From the NCBI RefSeq assembly GCF_947500655.1, contig NZ_CANMSK010000001.1:62001-126000 (forward strand): 64,000 nt of DNA. The letters are read 5' to 3'. A program made the position numbers and the translations under genes. This DNA comes from an uncultured Psychrosphaera sp. Its GTDB lineage: Bacteria > Pseudomonadota > Gammaproteobacteria > Enterobacterales > Alteromonadaceae. The notes under the pieces were generated by a model. It was not told where the DNA came from and made no database searches. It was given only the letters and a program-made list of their open reading frames with translations. Shown here one piece after another: positions 57,301-64,000 of the stretch; position 1 is the first letter of the stretch; every line of letters begins with the position of its first letter.

Positions 57301-57930
57301 TTAATTTCTGTGCTCTTTTAAGTAACGCTCTACAGTTTCTACTGTGGTATAGGTTTGCTGATCAACTTCAATATTCACATAATCCTCAACCTGAGCATTA
57401 CTTAAATTAGTCAGTTTTAACGTCTCTGGAATCAAATGTAGATCAAAGCTATTCTCTGTTGTATTGCCAACGGTTAAACTTGAACCATTAACTGAAACAA
57501 AGCCTTTGTGCAGAATGTATTTCATCCAGCGTTCATCTAAGCTTAACGTCATTTTGCAATTGTCTGTACTGGTTTGAATATCGGTAATTTTAGCTTGAGT
57601 TTGAATATGGCCAGAAACAATATGTCCACCAAGCTCAGTGCCAAAAGTGACAGAGCGTTCAAAGTTAACTTTCTGTTCTATCTTCAAAGCATGTAAGTTA
57701 GTTTTGATTAGGGTTTCATCAATAATATCAAAACTAACCTGTCCAAGGTCTTCAGTTACTCGTTCTAGAAATTCAGTAACGGTAAGGCAAACACCATTAA
57801 TGGCGATACTAGCACCCGTGTTTAACTTGGTTAAATGTTCACTGCTTACTTGCAAGGTTAACGTTCTAAATTTGTCATCTCCTACAAATCCAATTACCGT
57901 CGCTTTTGTTTGTACTATTCCAGTGAACAT
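57301..57930 (-). CDS. ribE: Riboflavin synthase (alpha subunit)
   Basis: A 209-residue enzyme turning two lumazine molecules into riboflavin. It has two related barrels: MFTGIVQTKATV...GASIAINGVCLTVTE and the second with GGHIVSGHIQTQAKI...SVNGSSLTVGN. It stands alone, as in E. coli ribC, away from the rib operon. ATG 57930 follows AAGGTAAAT. Minor loss of length at the C-terminus is within the family range. Confidence 0.95.
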   Translation of the reverse strand: MFTGIVQTKATVIGFVGDDKFRTLTLQVSSEHLTKLNTGASIAINGVCLTVTEFLERVTEDLGQVSFDIIDETLIKTNLHALKIEQKVNFERSVTFGTELGGHIVSGHIQTQAKITDIQTSTDNCKMTLSLDERWMKYILHKGFVSVNGSSLTVGNTTENSFDLHLIPETLKLTNLSNAQVEDYVNIEVDQQTYTTVETVERYLKEHRN

Positions 57931-57988
57931 ATTTACCTTACATTTATTTTTATGGGCTTTGACTTTAAATAAAGCTTTTTAACTTCAA

Positions 57989-59020
57989 TTATTTATTTGA
58001 TGTAAAAGACCAAGCGGACATTTTACTAAACATACTAGATGCACCAGCAGCAGCTGCTATACCTAGCTTTTCAGCTAATTTTTGTTTGATCTTATATTCA
58101 ACTTTATAAAGCGTATGATCTTTTACTGAATTTAAAACAAAGTCGTCACTGGTTAACAGCTCATCAACCAATTTTAATTCAAGTGCTTGCTTGCCATACC
58201 AATGCTCACCCGTTGCTACTTTTTCAATATCTAAATCTGGACGATATTCACTAACAAATTCTTTAAATAAGATATGTGTATCGGCCAACTCTTCTTTAAA
58301 TTTCTCACGTGCTTCGTCAGTATTTTCACCCAACATAGTTAACGTACGCTTGTAGTTACCTGCAGTATGTTGCTCTATTTCAACATCATGCTTTTTCAGT
58401 AACTTATTAAAGTTTGGTAATTGAGCAACTACACCAATTGAACCGATAATAGCAAATGGTGCAGATATAATTTTATTCGCCACACAAGCCATCATATAAC
58501 CGCCACTGGCAGCTACTTTATCAACAGCAGCAATCACTTCAATATCGGCATTACGCAAACGAGCTATTTGAGATGAAGCTAAACCATAACCGTGTACCAC
58601 ACCACCTGGGCTTTCTAATTTAATTAAGACTTTGTCACCCGGTTGTGCAATTGAAATAATTGCAGAAATTTCTTCACGCAAAGACTCAACTTCATTGGCA
58701 TAAACGCCACCATCAAACGACACAACAAACATATTAGGACGTTTTTCGTCTTCTTTATCTTTGTTTTTGCTGTCTTTTTTAACTTCTTTCTTAAGGTTTT
58801 TATCAAACGCTTTAAGATCATCTTTATTTAACAACGAACGTTTCAAATCAACTATTGTGTCTTCTATTTCTTCAGAAATATTATCAACGTATAACTCGCC
58901 TTTATTGCTGGATTTACCTTTGGCCGCAGCGCCTACAATGAGTCCAATAATAGCGGCAAAAACGATAACAACTGTAATAGCTTGAGCCACAAAAAGCCCA
59001 TACTGATATAAATATTCCAA
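57989..59020 (-). CDS. sohB: Inner-membrane protease SohB (S49 family)
   Basis: A 343-residue S49 signal-peptide-peptidase-like protease. One N-terminal helix (LFVAQAITVVIVFAAIIGLIVG) is followed by a lysine/aspartate-rich linker (about 60-95) and the protease domain, with LESPGGVVHGYGLA, catalytic Ser in DKVAASGGYMMACVA and Lys in TAGNYKRTLTMLGEN. It starts with TTG 59020 after AAGGA seven bases upstream. It is near yciK and rluB, as in E. coli. Confidence 0.93.
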   Translation of the reverse strand: MEYLYQYGLFVAQAITVVIVFAAIIGLIVGAAAKGKSSNKGELYVDNISEEIEDTIVDLKRSLLNKDDLKAFDKNLKKEVKKDSKNKDKEDEKRPNMFVVSFDGGVYANEVESLREEISAIISIAQPGDKVLIKLESPGGVVHGYGLASSQIARLRNADIEVIAAVDKVAASGGYMMACVANKIISAPFAIIGSIGVVAQLPNFNKLLKKHDVEIEQHTAGNYKRTLTMLGENTDEAREKFKEELADTHILFKEFVSEYRPDLDIEKVATGEHWYGKQALELKLVDELLTSDDFVLNSVKDHTLYKVEYKIKQKLAEKLGIAAAAGASSMFSKMSAWSFTSNK

Positions 59021-59098
59021 GATAAAATCCTTACTTTTTTAAGTTTTAATCTATATGAGGTTCAAAAGTTGAATTTAAAGGGGTAGATATTAGACTCT

Positions 59099-59175
59099 TG
59101 TACTTTCGGCATACTTTTATCCATTCAGTCGCCGAAAGAGTTACATCCCTGTATTTTCGGCATACTTTCATCCAT
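59099..59175. repeat. Two copies of a 26-base direct repeat
   Basis: Copies at 59099-59124 and 59150-59175 share TTTCGGCATACTTT and ATCCAT with only two internal differences, plus a divergent last base. They lie between sohB and the lipase terminator. Confidence 0.8.
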
Positions 59176-59181
59176 GAAAGT

Positions 59182-59204
59182 AAAAACCAGCCGAAGCTGG
59201 TTTT
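59182..59204 (-). terminator. Rho-independent terminator of the lipase gene with a UUCG loop
   Basis: Minus-strand stem AAAACCAGC/GCTGGTTTT (59183-59191/59196-59204) closed by a TTCG tetraloop and followed by a U-rich tract. Confidence 0.85.
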
Positions 59205-59256
59205 ATTATTTTTTATTCAAGTATTTAACTTAAATATGAACGATTAACGTAGTTAA

Positions 59257-61950
59257 TTATTCAGTACAAGATTCATCTAAAACATTTTGTACGACACATT
59301 TACCCGCTGTAGGTGAATATGTTTTCCCGTCAGAATTAAAGAATTGATACATGATAGTTTGCATTTCAGTATGAACCGTTGCATCTGTATCTGCAGGATC
59401 GACTGGACTTGCAAAAGTAGAATGACTACCACTTGTAAATCTCACAATACCACTCGTTGCTTCATTGCCATCTATACTACCTATAATACTTGATAAACCT
59501 AATTGATTAGCTAATCCCGTAGTACCCGCAATACCTTTAAATGGGTCTGTAGATACAGAATTTGGAATAGTTTGGTCTGGTAAATTAGCATCCGTACCGT
59601 CGCCTGCTATTTCATATACTAACACTGGTGTTTCTAATGCTTTTAATAGTTGGGTATAGTTTGACGGGTCGCCAGCTTCAAGTGTCGCTTGAGCAGCAAA
59701 AGCAAATTGTGTGACCGCTGTAGCGACAGCCGTTTGTTCATCAGCAGTGGCCGTATTCATAAACTCATCAAAAGCACAAATAAGACCATCAGATTGTGCA
59801 GGTGTTTCCGATGCAACTACTGATGCATATACAGCTGAACAATATGAACTTGCATCTGCTCCTCTAGCTAAATTGGTACCAACCACTGTAGTTAAATCAT
59901 CAATATTAGATTGTAACGCTTCCGTTAGTTCATTATCTAAACCATATACAACGCTTGCTTTAACTAAAGGGCTAAAAGAGCCTGACTCGACTAAGAAATT
60001 GGCAATTGATGAGCCTGGATTAGCAAATACAGCGGCTTTAATTTTATATAAATTATTTAACGCTGTTGCTGTAGCTTCTGCCGTTGCATCTCTAACTGCT
60101 TCATCCTCAATTGTACTATCAGCAACTGTATCTGCAGTAACTAGAGTATTTGCAATAGCAACTGCATTAACACCAGTTATAGCACCTAAAGAGTGTCCCA
60201 TAAAATACACATTAGTTGCATCAAGTTTAGGATCTGCTGTTCCATCGGTAAAACCATTTAGAGCAAGTCTTAATTTTAGGATATCAGCAGTAGATTGACG
60301 TAAATTATCACGCGAGGTTAATAAACTAGATAAGTTAAAGTAACTTGTTGCAGCTCCGCCCTCTACCGAACTTGAAGCATTAATAACAGTTGTAGTGTCA
60401 CCATCTACAATGGTGAATCCACGATCACCATGTAAAGGATGATCAATAGCAACCGTGGCATATCCCATTACTGATAACCAACCAGTTGTGGCTAACATAT
60501 CTTCTTTTTTAGACGTAATGCCATGCTGGATAAGAACTACAGGCCAACCTGAAACTGGTTTTGCAATATCTTCATAACTTCCACCAGAGATAAGGTCTCT
60601 AAATGAATTAGCTGCTGCTACATTTGGTAATGTCACTTGTACATCAATACTTTCAGTGCTTTTAGTATCAGGTAATGGGTTATATTTAGTTAAGTGACGT
60701 TGTGTATCAAAACCTAAATCAGCTAATCCTAAAGCATCACAAGTTGTATGATTGTCACCTGCTGTTCCAGTCGCTAACACTTCATCAGTCAAAGACGCTA
60801 AAATAGCACCACTGTCACAAGCTGCTTCCCAACGACCAGATAATGGATCGCCAGTTTCAGTTGTTTCAAGGTAGTAAGGCACTTCAATTTCTGCACTATA
60901 TACATCAGAAGAGCTATACAAAGCCGTTGCTGTAGCAGTTAACGTTTGCCCTGCGCCAGCAAATGCCTCTGCTACGTTGTAACCTTTAGATGTAATAACT
61001 TTAGCAACTGCCGCTTCACTTACTGCTGCTGTTGCGGCAAATACTTTCGCATTTAACAACTTAGTCACTTGTAAAGGATCAGTCCCCGCTACTCCTGCAG
61101 ATTGCGTTGTAAATACTTGAGTATAAACAATGTCATCTTTATCAGCACTAAATGCACTAACCAATGAGTTTTCAAAATTGTTTGTTAAGGTTTGTAATAA
61201 ACGAATACCAGCTTGAGTTTCATTTAATTCATCGTCACTTAAAGATGGTAATACTAAAGGTGTCGTTTCTATATCCTGCTCTACTGAAGCATAAGTAGAA
61301 GACGGCATTAAATCATTACCATTAGAATCTTTGATTGTATTCGTTAATGCTACTGCATAACTAGCCCCAGCTTGTAACGGTTTTGCAAGTACAACCACAA
61401 GATCATCACCAGACATTGACGTAACATAATCTTCGCCATAAGTCAGTTGAGCTATGCCTTTACAGATCAATCCTGAATAATCAGTATTTGTACAATCTGA
61501 GTCAGTAGTACTTGGGAATTTTTCAACTTGGTAGATAGCTACGGCATCACTTGATGTTATTGTTGTAGCATCAATAGTTAAGTCTTCATCTTCATATTCT
61601 AAAGCAATAGAAAAAGAGTTTTGGGTTCCCCATCCATCTAAAGCACCTAATGCAGCAGACGGGTTACTAAAATCAACCGCTTCGCCAGCATCTTTGGCTG
61701 AAGTTTCATCTGGCATTTCTAATGTGCCATCTATTGTTCCACTTAATAATAAATCATTTGGAACTGAGATCTCACTATTACTTGGATCCCAAACAACTCG
61801 AACTCGAGCCTCTGCATTTTGAGCTGCAATCTCTGCATTCTGTTGTAGTAATTCTGCATTTTCCTGTTGTACATCTTTTAATGATTTATCACCACAAGCT
61901 GATAATCCCAACACACTTGTTATTGCTATACTTATTGCTAATTTTCTCAT
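59257..61950 (-). CDS. VolA/Pla-1/cef-family lipase lipoprotein
   Basis: A protein of about 897 residues. The signal peptide RKLAISIAITSVLGLSAC has a lipobox (LSAC), followed by a Gln/Asn/Glu/Ala-rich helical linker and a long N-terminal domain. The alpha/beta hydrolase has oxyanion VVLIQHGITSKKEDM, AIDHPLHGDRG, nucleophile FMGHSLGAITGVN and a late His in TSGSHSTFASP. It fits the Pla-1/cef extracellular lipase family, whose member VolA is a surface lysophospholipase of Vibrio. ATG 61950 has AGGGGAGCAAC. It lies between sohB and yciK. Confidence 0.88.
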   Translation of the reverse strand: MRKLAISIAITSVLGLSACGDKSLKDVQQENAELLQQNAEIAAQNAEARVRVVWDPSNSEISVPNDLLLSGTIDGTLEMPDETSAKDAGEAVDFSNPSAALGALDGWGTQNSFSIALEYEDEDLTIDATTITSSDAVAIYQVEKFPSTTDSDCTNTDYSGLICKGIAQLTYGEDYVTSMSGDDLVVVLAKPLQAGASYAVALTNTIKDSNGNDLMPSSTYASVEQDIETTPLVLPSLSDDELNETQAGIRLLQTLTNNFENSLVSAFSADKDDIVYTQVFTTQSAGVAGTDPLQVTKLLNAKVFAATAAVSEAAVAKVITSKGYNVAEAFAGAGQTLTATATALYSSSDVYSAEIEVPYYLETTETGDPLSGRWEAACDSGAILASLTDEVLATGTAGDNHTTCDALGLADLGFDTQRHLTKYNPLPDTKSTESIDVQVTLPNVAAANSFRDLISGGSYEDIAKPVSGWPVVLIQHGITSKKEDMLATTGWLSVMGYATVAIDHPLHGDRGFTIVDGDTTTVINASSSVEGGAATSYFNLSSLLTSRDNLRQSTADILKLRLALNGFTDGTADPKLDATNVYFMGHSLGAITGVNAVAIANTLVTADTVADSTIEDEAVRDATAEATATALNNLYKIKAAVFANPGSSIANFLVESGSFSPLVKASVVYGLDNELTEALQSNIDDLTTVVGTNLARGADASSYCSAVYASVVASETPAQSDGLICAFDEFMNTATADEQTAVATAVTQFAFAAQATLEAGDPSNYTQLLKALETPVLVYEIAGDGTDANLPDQTIPNSVSTDPFKGIAGTTGLANQLGLSSIIGSIDGNEATSGIVRFTSGSHSTFASPVDPADTDATVHTEMQTIMYQFFNSDGKTYSPTAGKCVVQNVLDESCTE

Positions 61951-62151
61951 GTTGCTCCCCTGTGTCCTAATTATTTTTACCAATTGATTTGGCTTGTTTT
62001 TATGGACGCTATATTAACACTTTAGACCAGTTAAAGTTACCTCACTTATTTGTAATAAGCTAGTCAAAATTATTAAATAATAGGGTTTTCATGCATTTTT
62101 TGTGCACTTTTAATGATCTTTTGAATGCTCAGTAGTGAATTTTTCTTTACA

Positions 62152-62166
62152 GCAATGTAACATTGC
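62152..62166. promoter_or_regulatory. Perfect 7-1-7 palindrome upstream of yciK
   Basis: GCAATGTAACATTGC is a perfect odd palindrome 29 bases before the yciK start. It contains TGTAACATT, shared with the 30071 site. The cognate regulator is unknown. Confidence 0.45.
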
Positions 62167-62195
62167 AGGGATTTTAAACATTTTACTAAGTATTT

Positions 62196-62945
62196 ATGAA
62201 ACATATAGATTTTCAAGCATCACCAAACGAACTTAACCATAAAGTTATCTTAGTTACCGGAGCGGGTTCTGGTATAGGCAGACAGGCTGCCATTACTTAT
62301 GCAAAATACGGTGCTGAGGTTATTTTACTTGGTAAAACCACTAAAAAGTTAGAAGCCGTTTACGACGAAATCGTCGAAGCTGGTTACAAAGAACCATCAA
62401 TTATTCCTTTAGATTTAAAAGGCGCAACCGTTAAAAATTATCAGGATATGGCATCCACCATAATATCTGAATATGGCAAGCTTGACGGTTTATTGAACAA
62501 CGCTTCTGTTTTGGGTGCATTAAGTCCTTTAGAGTATGTTGATGAAGGTACCTTTGATGATGTTATGAAAGTGAATTTTAAAGGCACTTTCTTTTTAACT
62601 CAGGCACTGATCCCTGCCCTTAAATTATCATCAAGTGCTTCTGTTGTTTTCACATCAAGTGGTGTTGGTAAGCAAGGTCGTGCATTTTGGGGCGCTTACG
62701 CATTTTCTAAGTTCGCCACAGAAGGCTTAATGGAAACCATGGCGGATGAATTTGAAAATTCTAAAATCCGCACCAATTGCTTAAATCCTGGTGCAACAAA
62801 AACAAATATGCGTGCTAGAGCTTACCCATCTGAAGATGTGAGCAAACTTAAACTGCCTGAGCAATTAATGCCAAGTTATGTCTATTTAATGTCAGATGAA
62901 AGTAAAGGTGTAAATGGCCAATCTTTGGATGCACAACCAAAGTAA
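62196..62945 (+). CDS. yciK: YciK-family short-chain dehydrogenase
   Basis: A 249-residue SDR with VILVTGAGSGIGRQAAITYAKYGA (TGxxxGIG), LLNNASVLGALSP and the catalytic Tyr-x3-Lys in WGAYAFSKFATEGLM, then RTNCLNPGATKTNMRA. The fit to E. coli YciK is good, including the neighbours sohB and rluB. The substrate is not known. It is convergent with rluB, separated by a strong terminator. Confidence 0.92.
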   Translation: MKHIDFQASPNELNHKVILVTGAGSGIGRQAAITYAKYGAEVILLGKTTKKLEAVYDEIVEAGYKEPSIIPLDLKGATVKNYQDMASTIISEYGKLDGLLNNASVLGALSPLEYVDEGTFDDVMKVNFKGTFFLTQALIPALKLSSSASVVFTSSGVGKQGRAFWGAYAFSKFATEGLMETMADEFENSKIRTNCLNPGATKTNMRARAYPSEDVSKLKLPEQLMPSYVYLMSDESKGVNGQSLDAQPK

Positions 62946-62978
62946 GTTTTTTAACTATATGTAAATTCTTTTGACATA

Positions 62979-63013
62979 AAAAAACCTCAATTTAAAATAA
63001 ATTGAGGTTTTTT
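62979..63013. terminator. Bidirectional terminator between yciK and rluB
   Basis: A perfect 16-base stem with ACCTCAATTTA as its core (62979-62994/62998-63013) and an AAA loop, with A and T tracts on both sides. Confidence 0.93.
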
Positions 63014-63033
63014 ATATTGTTTTTATTTGCTAA

Positions 63034-63897
63034 TTACTTAGTAATGCGGCGCTGTTTGTGTTTTCTCACGGCGCGTTTAATACGAGCATGTTCAACCCGT
63101 CTATTTTGCGCATTATCTACCGTAACACTGGTATTGAATTCTCTTAGTTCTCTATCTAAGCCTACTTTTTTACGTAGTGCATTTAAGTCTTCAAGTCCAA
63201 GTTCTTTCCAGCCACCTTGCATCAAACGTTTCTCTAATGTTACATCAGCGTAACGAATTCGAATAAGTCGACTTACGGTTAACTCTTGTGATGCCCATAA
63301 ACGTCTAACTTCACGATTACGGCCTTCTTTTAACGATACATTAAACCAACTATTAGAGTTTTCATCATGGTTAGATTTATCGGCTTTAATTTTATCAAAT
63401 TTAGCCAAACCATCTTCAAGCTCAACACCTTTAATTAGGTTCTGTAAATGCTCAGGTTGAACATCACCAAATACTCGCGCTGAGTATTCGCGTTCAATTT
63501 GATAACTTGGGTGCATTAAACGGTTGGCTAGTTCACCATCGTTGGTGAACAATAATAAACCACTGGTATTTATATCCAGTCGGCCAATACCAATCCAACG
63601 GCTATTTTTTAATTTAGGTAATCTGTCGTAAACCGTTGGACGTCCTTTTGGATCTTTACGTGTACACATTTCGCCTTCTGGCTTGTTGTACATGATCACG
63701 CGGCAGATCTCTTCTGTTTCAGAACGTGCTTCAATAATATGTCCATCAACACGGATAGTTTCCGTACCTTCAACACGGTCTCCTAACTTAGCAACATTAC
63801 CGTTAATACTAACTCGGTTACTTGATATATAGGTTTCCATCTCACGACGAGAGCCAACACCTGAACGGGCCAGCACTTTTTGTAATTTTTCACTCAT
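63034..63897 (-). CDS. rluB: 23S rRNA pseudouridine(2605) synthase RluB
   Basis: A 287-residue RsuA-family pseudouridine synthase. It has an S4 domain ([22 protein letters not shown]), the catalytic Asp in [17 protein letters not shown], and a basic C-terminal tail ([17 protein letters not shown] [17 protein letters not shown]). It modifies the 23S peptidyl-transferase region. It lies seven bases after the stop of the upstream partial gene, consistent with a scpB-rluB operon. Confidence 0.95.
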   Translation of the reverse strand: MSEKLQKVLARSGVGSRREMETYISSNRVSINGNVAKLGDRVEGTETIRVDGHIIEARSETEEICRVIMYNKPEGEMCTRKDPKGRPTVYDRLPKLKNSRWIGIGRLDINTSGLLLFTNDGELANRLMHPSYQIEREYSARVFGDVQPEHLQNLIKGVELEDGLAKFDKIKADKSNHDENSNSWFNVSLKEGRNREVRRLWASQELTVSRLIRIRYADVTLEKRLMQGGWKELGLEDLNALRKKVGLDRELREFNTSVTVDNAQNRRVEHARIKRAVRKHKQRRITK

Positions 63898-63904
63898 TAA
63901 TTCT

Positions 63905-64000
63905 TTACTCTGTATCTACGCTTAATTCGTCTGGGTTTGCTTGGGTTTCATCACTATCCGTTTCTTGGTTAGCAGGTTCTTCAGCTTGCCCCATAAATTC
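63905..64000 (-). CDS. scpB: C-terminus of probable segregation and condensation protein ScpB (partial)
   Basis: Only the last 31 codons are in the window; the frame enters from the right edge and stops at 63905. The tail is acidic and polar ([18 protein letters not shown]...LSVDTE). ScpB proteins in related genera have such acidic tails and scpB lies just upstream of rluB, so the call rests mainly on synteny. The sequence alone is not diagnostic. Confidence 0.5.
   Translation of the reverse strand, partial: EFMGQAEEPANQETDSDETQANPDELSVDTE

Noticed and set aside
57165..57410. An 81-codon plus-strand frame after the CPXCG gene.
   Set aside because: It is made of the period-7 and period-8 repeats and then runs antisense into riboflavin synthase; no ribosome site and low-complexity product.
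59711..60298. A 195-codon plus-strand frame.
   Set aside because: It is antisense to the lipase gene and reflects its Ala/Thr/Ser-rich codon pattern; no ribosome site or recognisable domain.
1..64000. tRNA, rRNA, riboswitch, prophage, integrase or transposase genes.
   Set aside because: Looked for conserved tRNA T-arm motifs, long GC-rich RNA-like stretches, FMN/TPP-type elements and mobile-element proteins; none could be supported by reading alone.

Overview
The window is an AT-rich stretch of a gammaproteobacterial chromosome. The gene content (class II DAHP synthase, YcbL, AlaA-YfbR, rhombosortase, VolA-like lipase lipoprotein, DUF2987 and DUF3192 proteins, GcvA, the SohB/YciK/RluB group, thrS-infC-rpmI-rplT) and the base composition point to a marine Alteromonadales bacterium, most likely Colwelliaceae (Colwellia or Thalassotalea type). 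This placement is inferred from gene families, not from a database search. I saw no rRNA, tRNA, CRISPR array, phage or insertion sequence.

Region 1 (1-17 kb) is sensory. A compact minus-strand operon runs STAS protein, cheY, cheA, cheW, cheW, a soluble tandem-PAS chemoreceptor, cheR, cheD, cheB. Beyond it lies a FIST-domain gene that leaves the window. No flagellar genes and no cheZ are present, so this is probably an accessory or cytoplasmic chemosensory array. Next to it are a coiled-coil/Sel1 protein, a single-domain receiver, a PAS-DHp protein with no ATPase domain, a receiver with an unrecognised helical output, an outer-membrane barrel fused to two SPOR domains, and a 7TM-GGDEF(degenerate)-EAL protein. 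Together these look like a signalling neighbourhood joining phosphotransfer, cell-envelope and c-di-GMP functions.

Region 2 (17-30 kb) is mostly housekeeping: a SulA-like gene under a good LexA box, ychJ, the divergent ppsA/ppsR pair, a DUF1624 membrane protein, class II DAHP synthase, a low-molecular-weight phosphatase, DUF2987, Bax, and alaA-yfbR-dGTPase-like. A decayed FG-GAP gene fragment lies near 24.6 kb. A short transcription unit at 30.1-30.3 kb has a promoter, a 19-codon ORF and a terminator, and precedes an active-looking diguanylate cyclase.

Region 3 (31-47 kb) holds ppnN, DUF3192, a divergent HDOD-like protein, DUF423, an alpha/beta hydrolase, gcvA, cysK, a lipoprotein, gamma-glutamyltransferase, rhombosortase, an S9 peptidase, rimO and fur.

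Region 4 (47-64 kb) holds a large lipoprotein with 7 + 7 FG-GAP repeats split by a cadherin-like domain, ycbL, a MaoC-like protein, thrS-infC(AUU start)-rpmI-rplT, a pteridine-reductase-like SDR, a CPXCG protein, riboflavin synthase, sohB, a Pla-1/cef (VolA) lipase lipoprotein, yciK, rluB and the 3' end of a probable scpB.

The most interesting points are the ATPase-less PAS-DHp/receiver module beside the che operon, the barrel-SPOR fusion, the 19-codon ORF unit, the twin-propeller lipoprotein, the short-period tandem repeats at convergent gene ends, and a recurring TGTAA-ATT-CA palindrome in three promoters.
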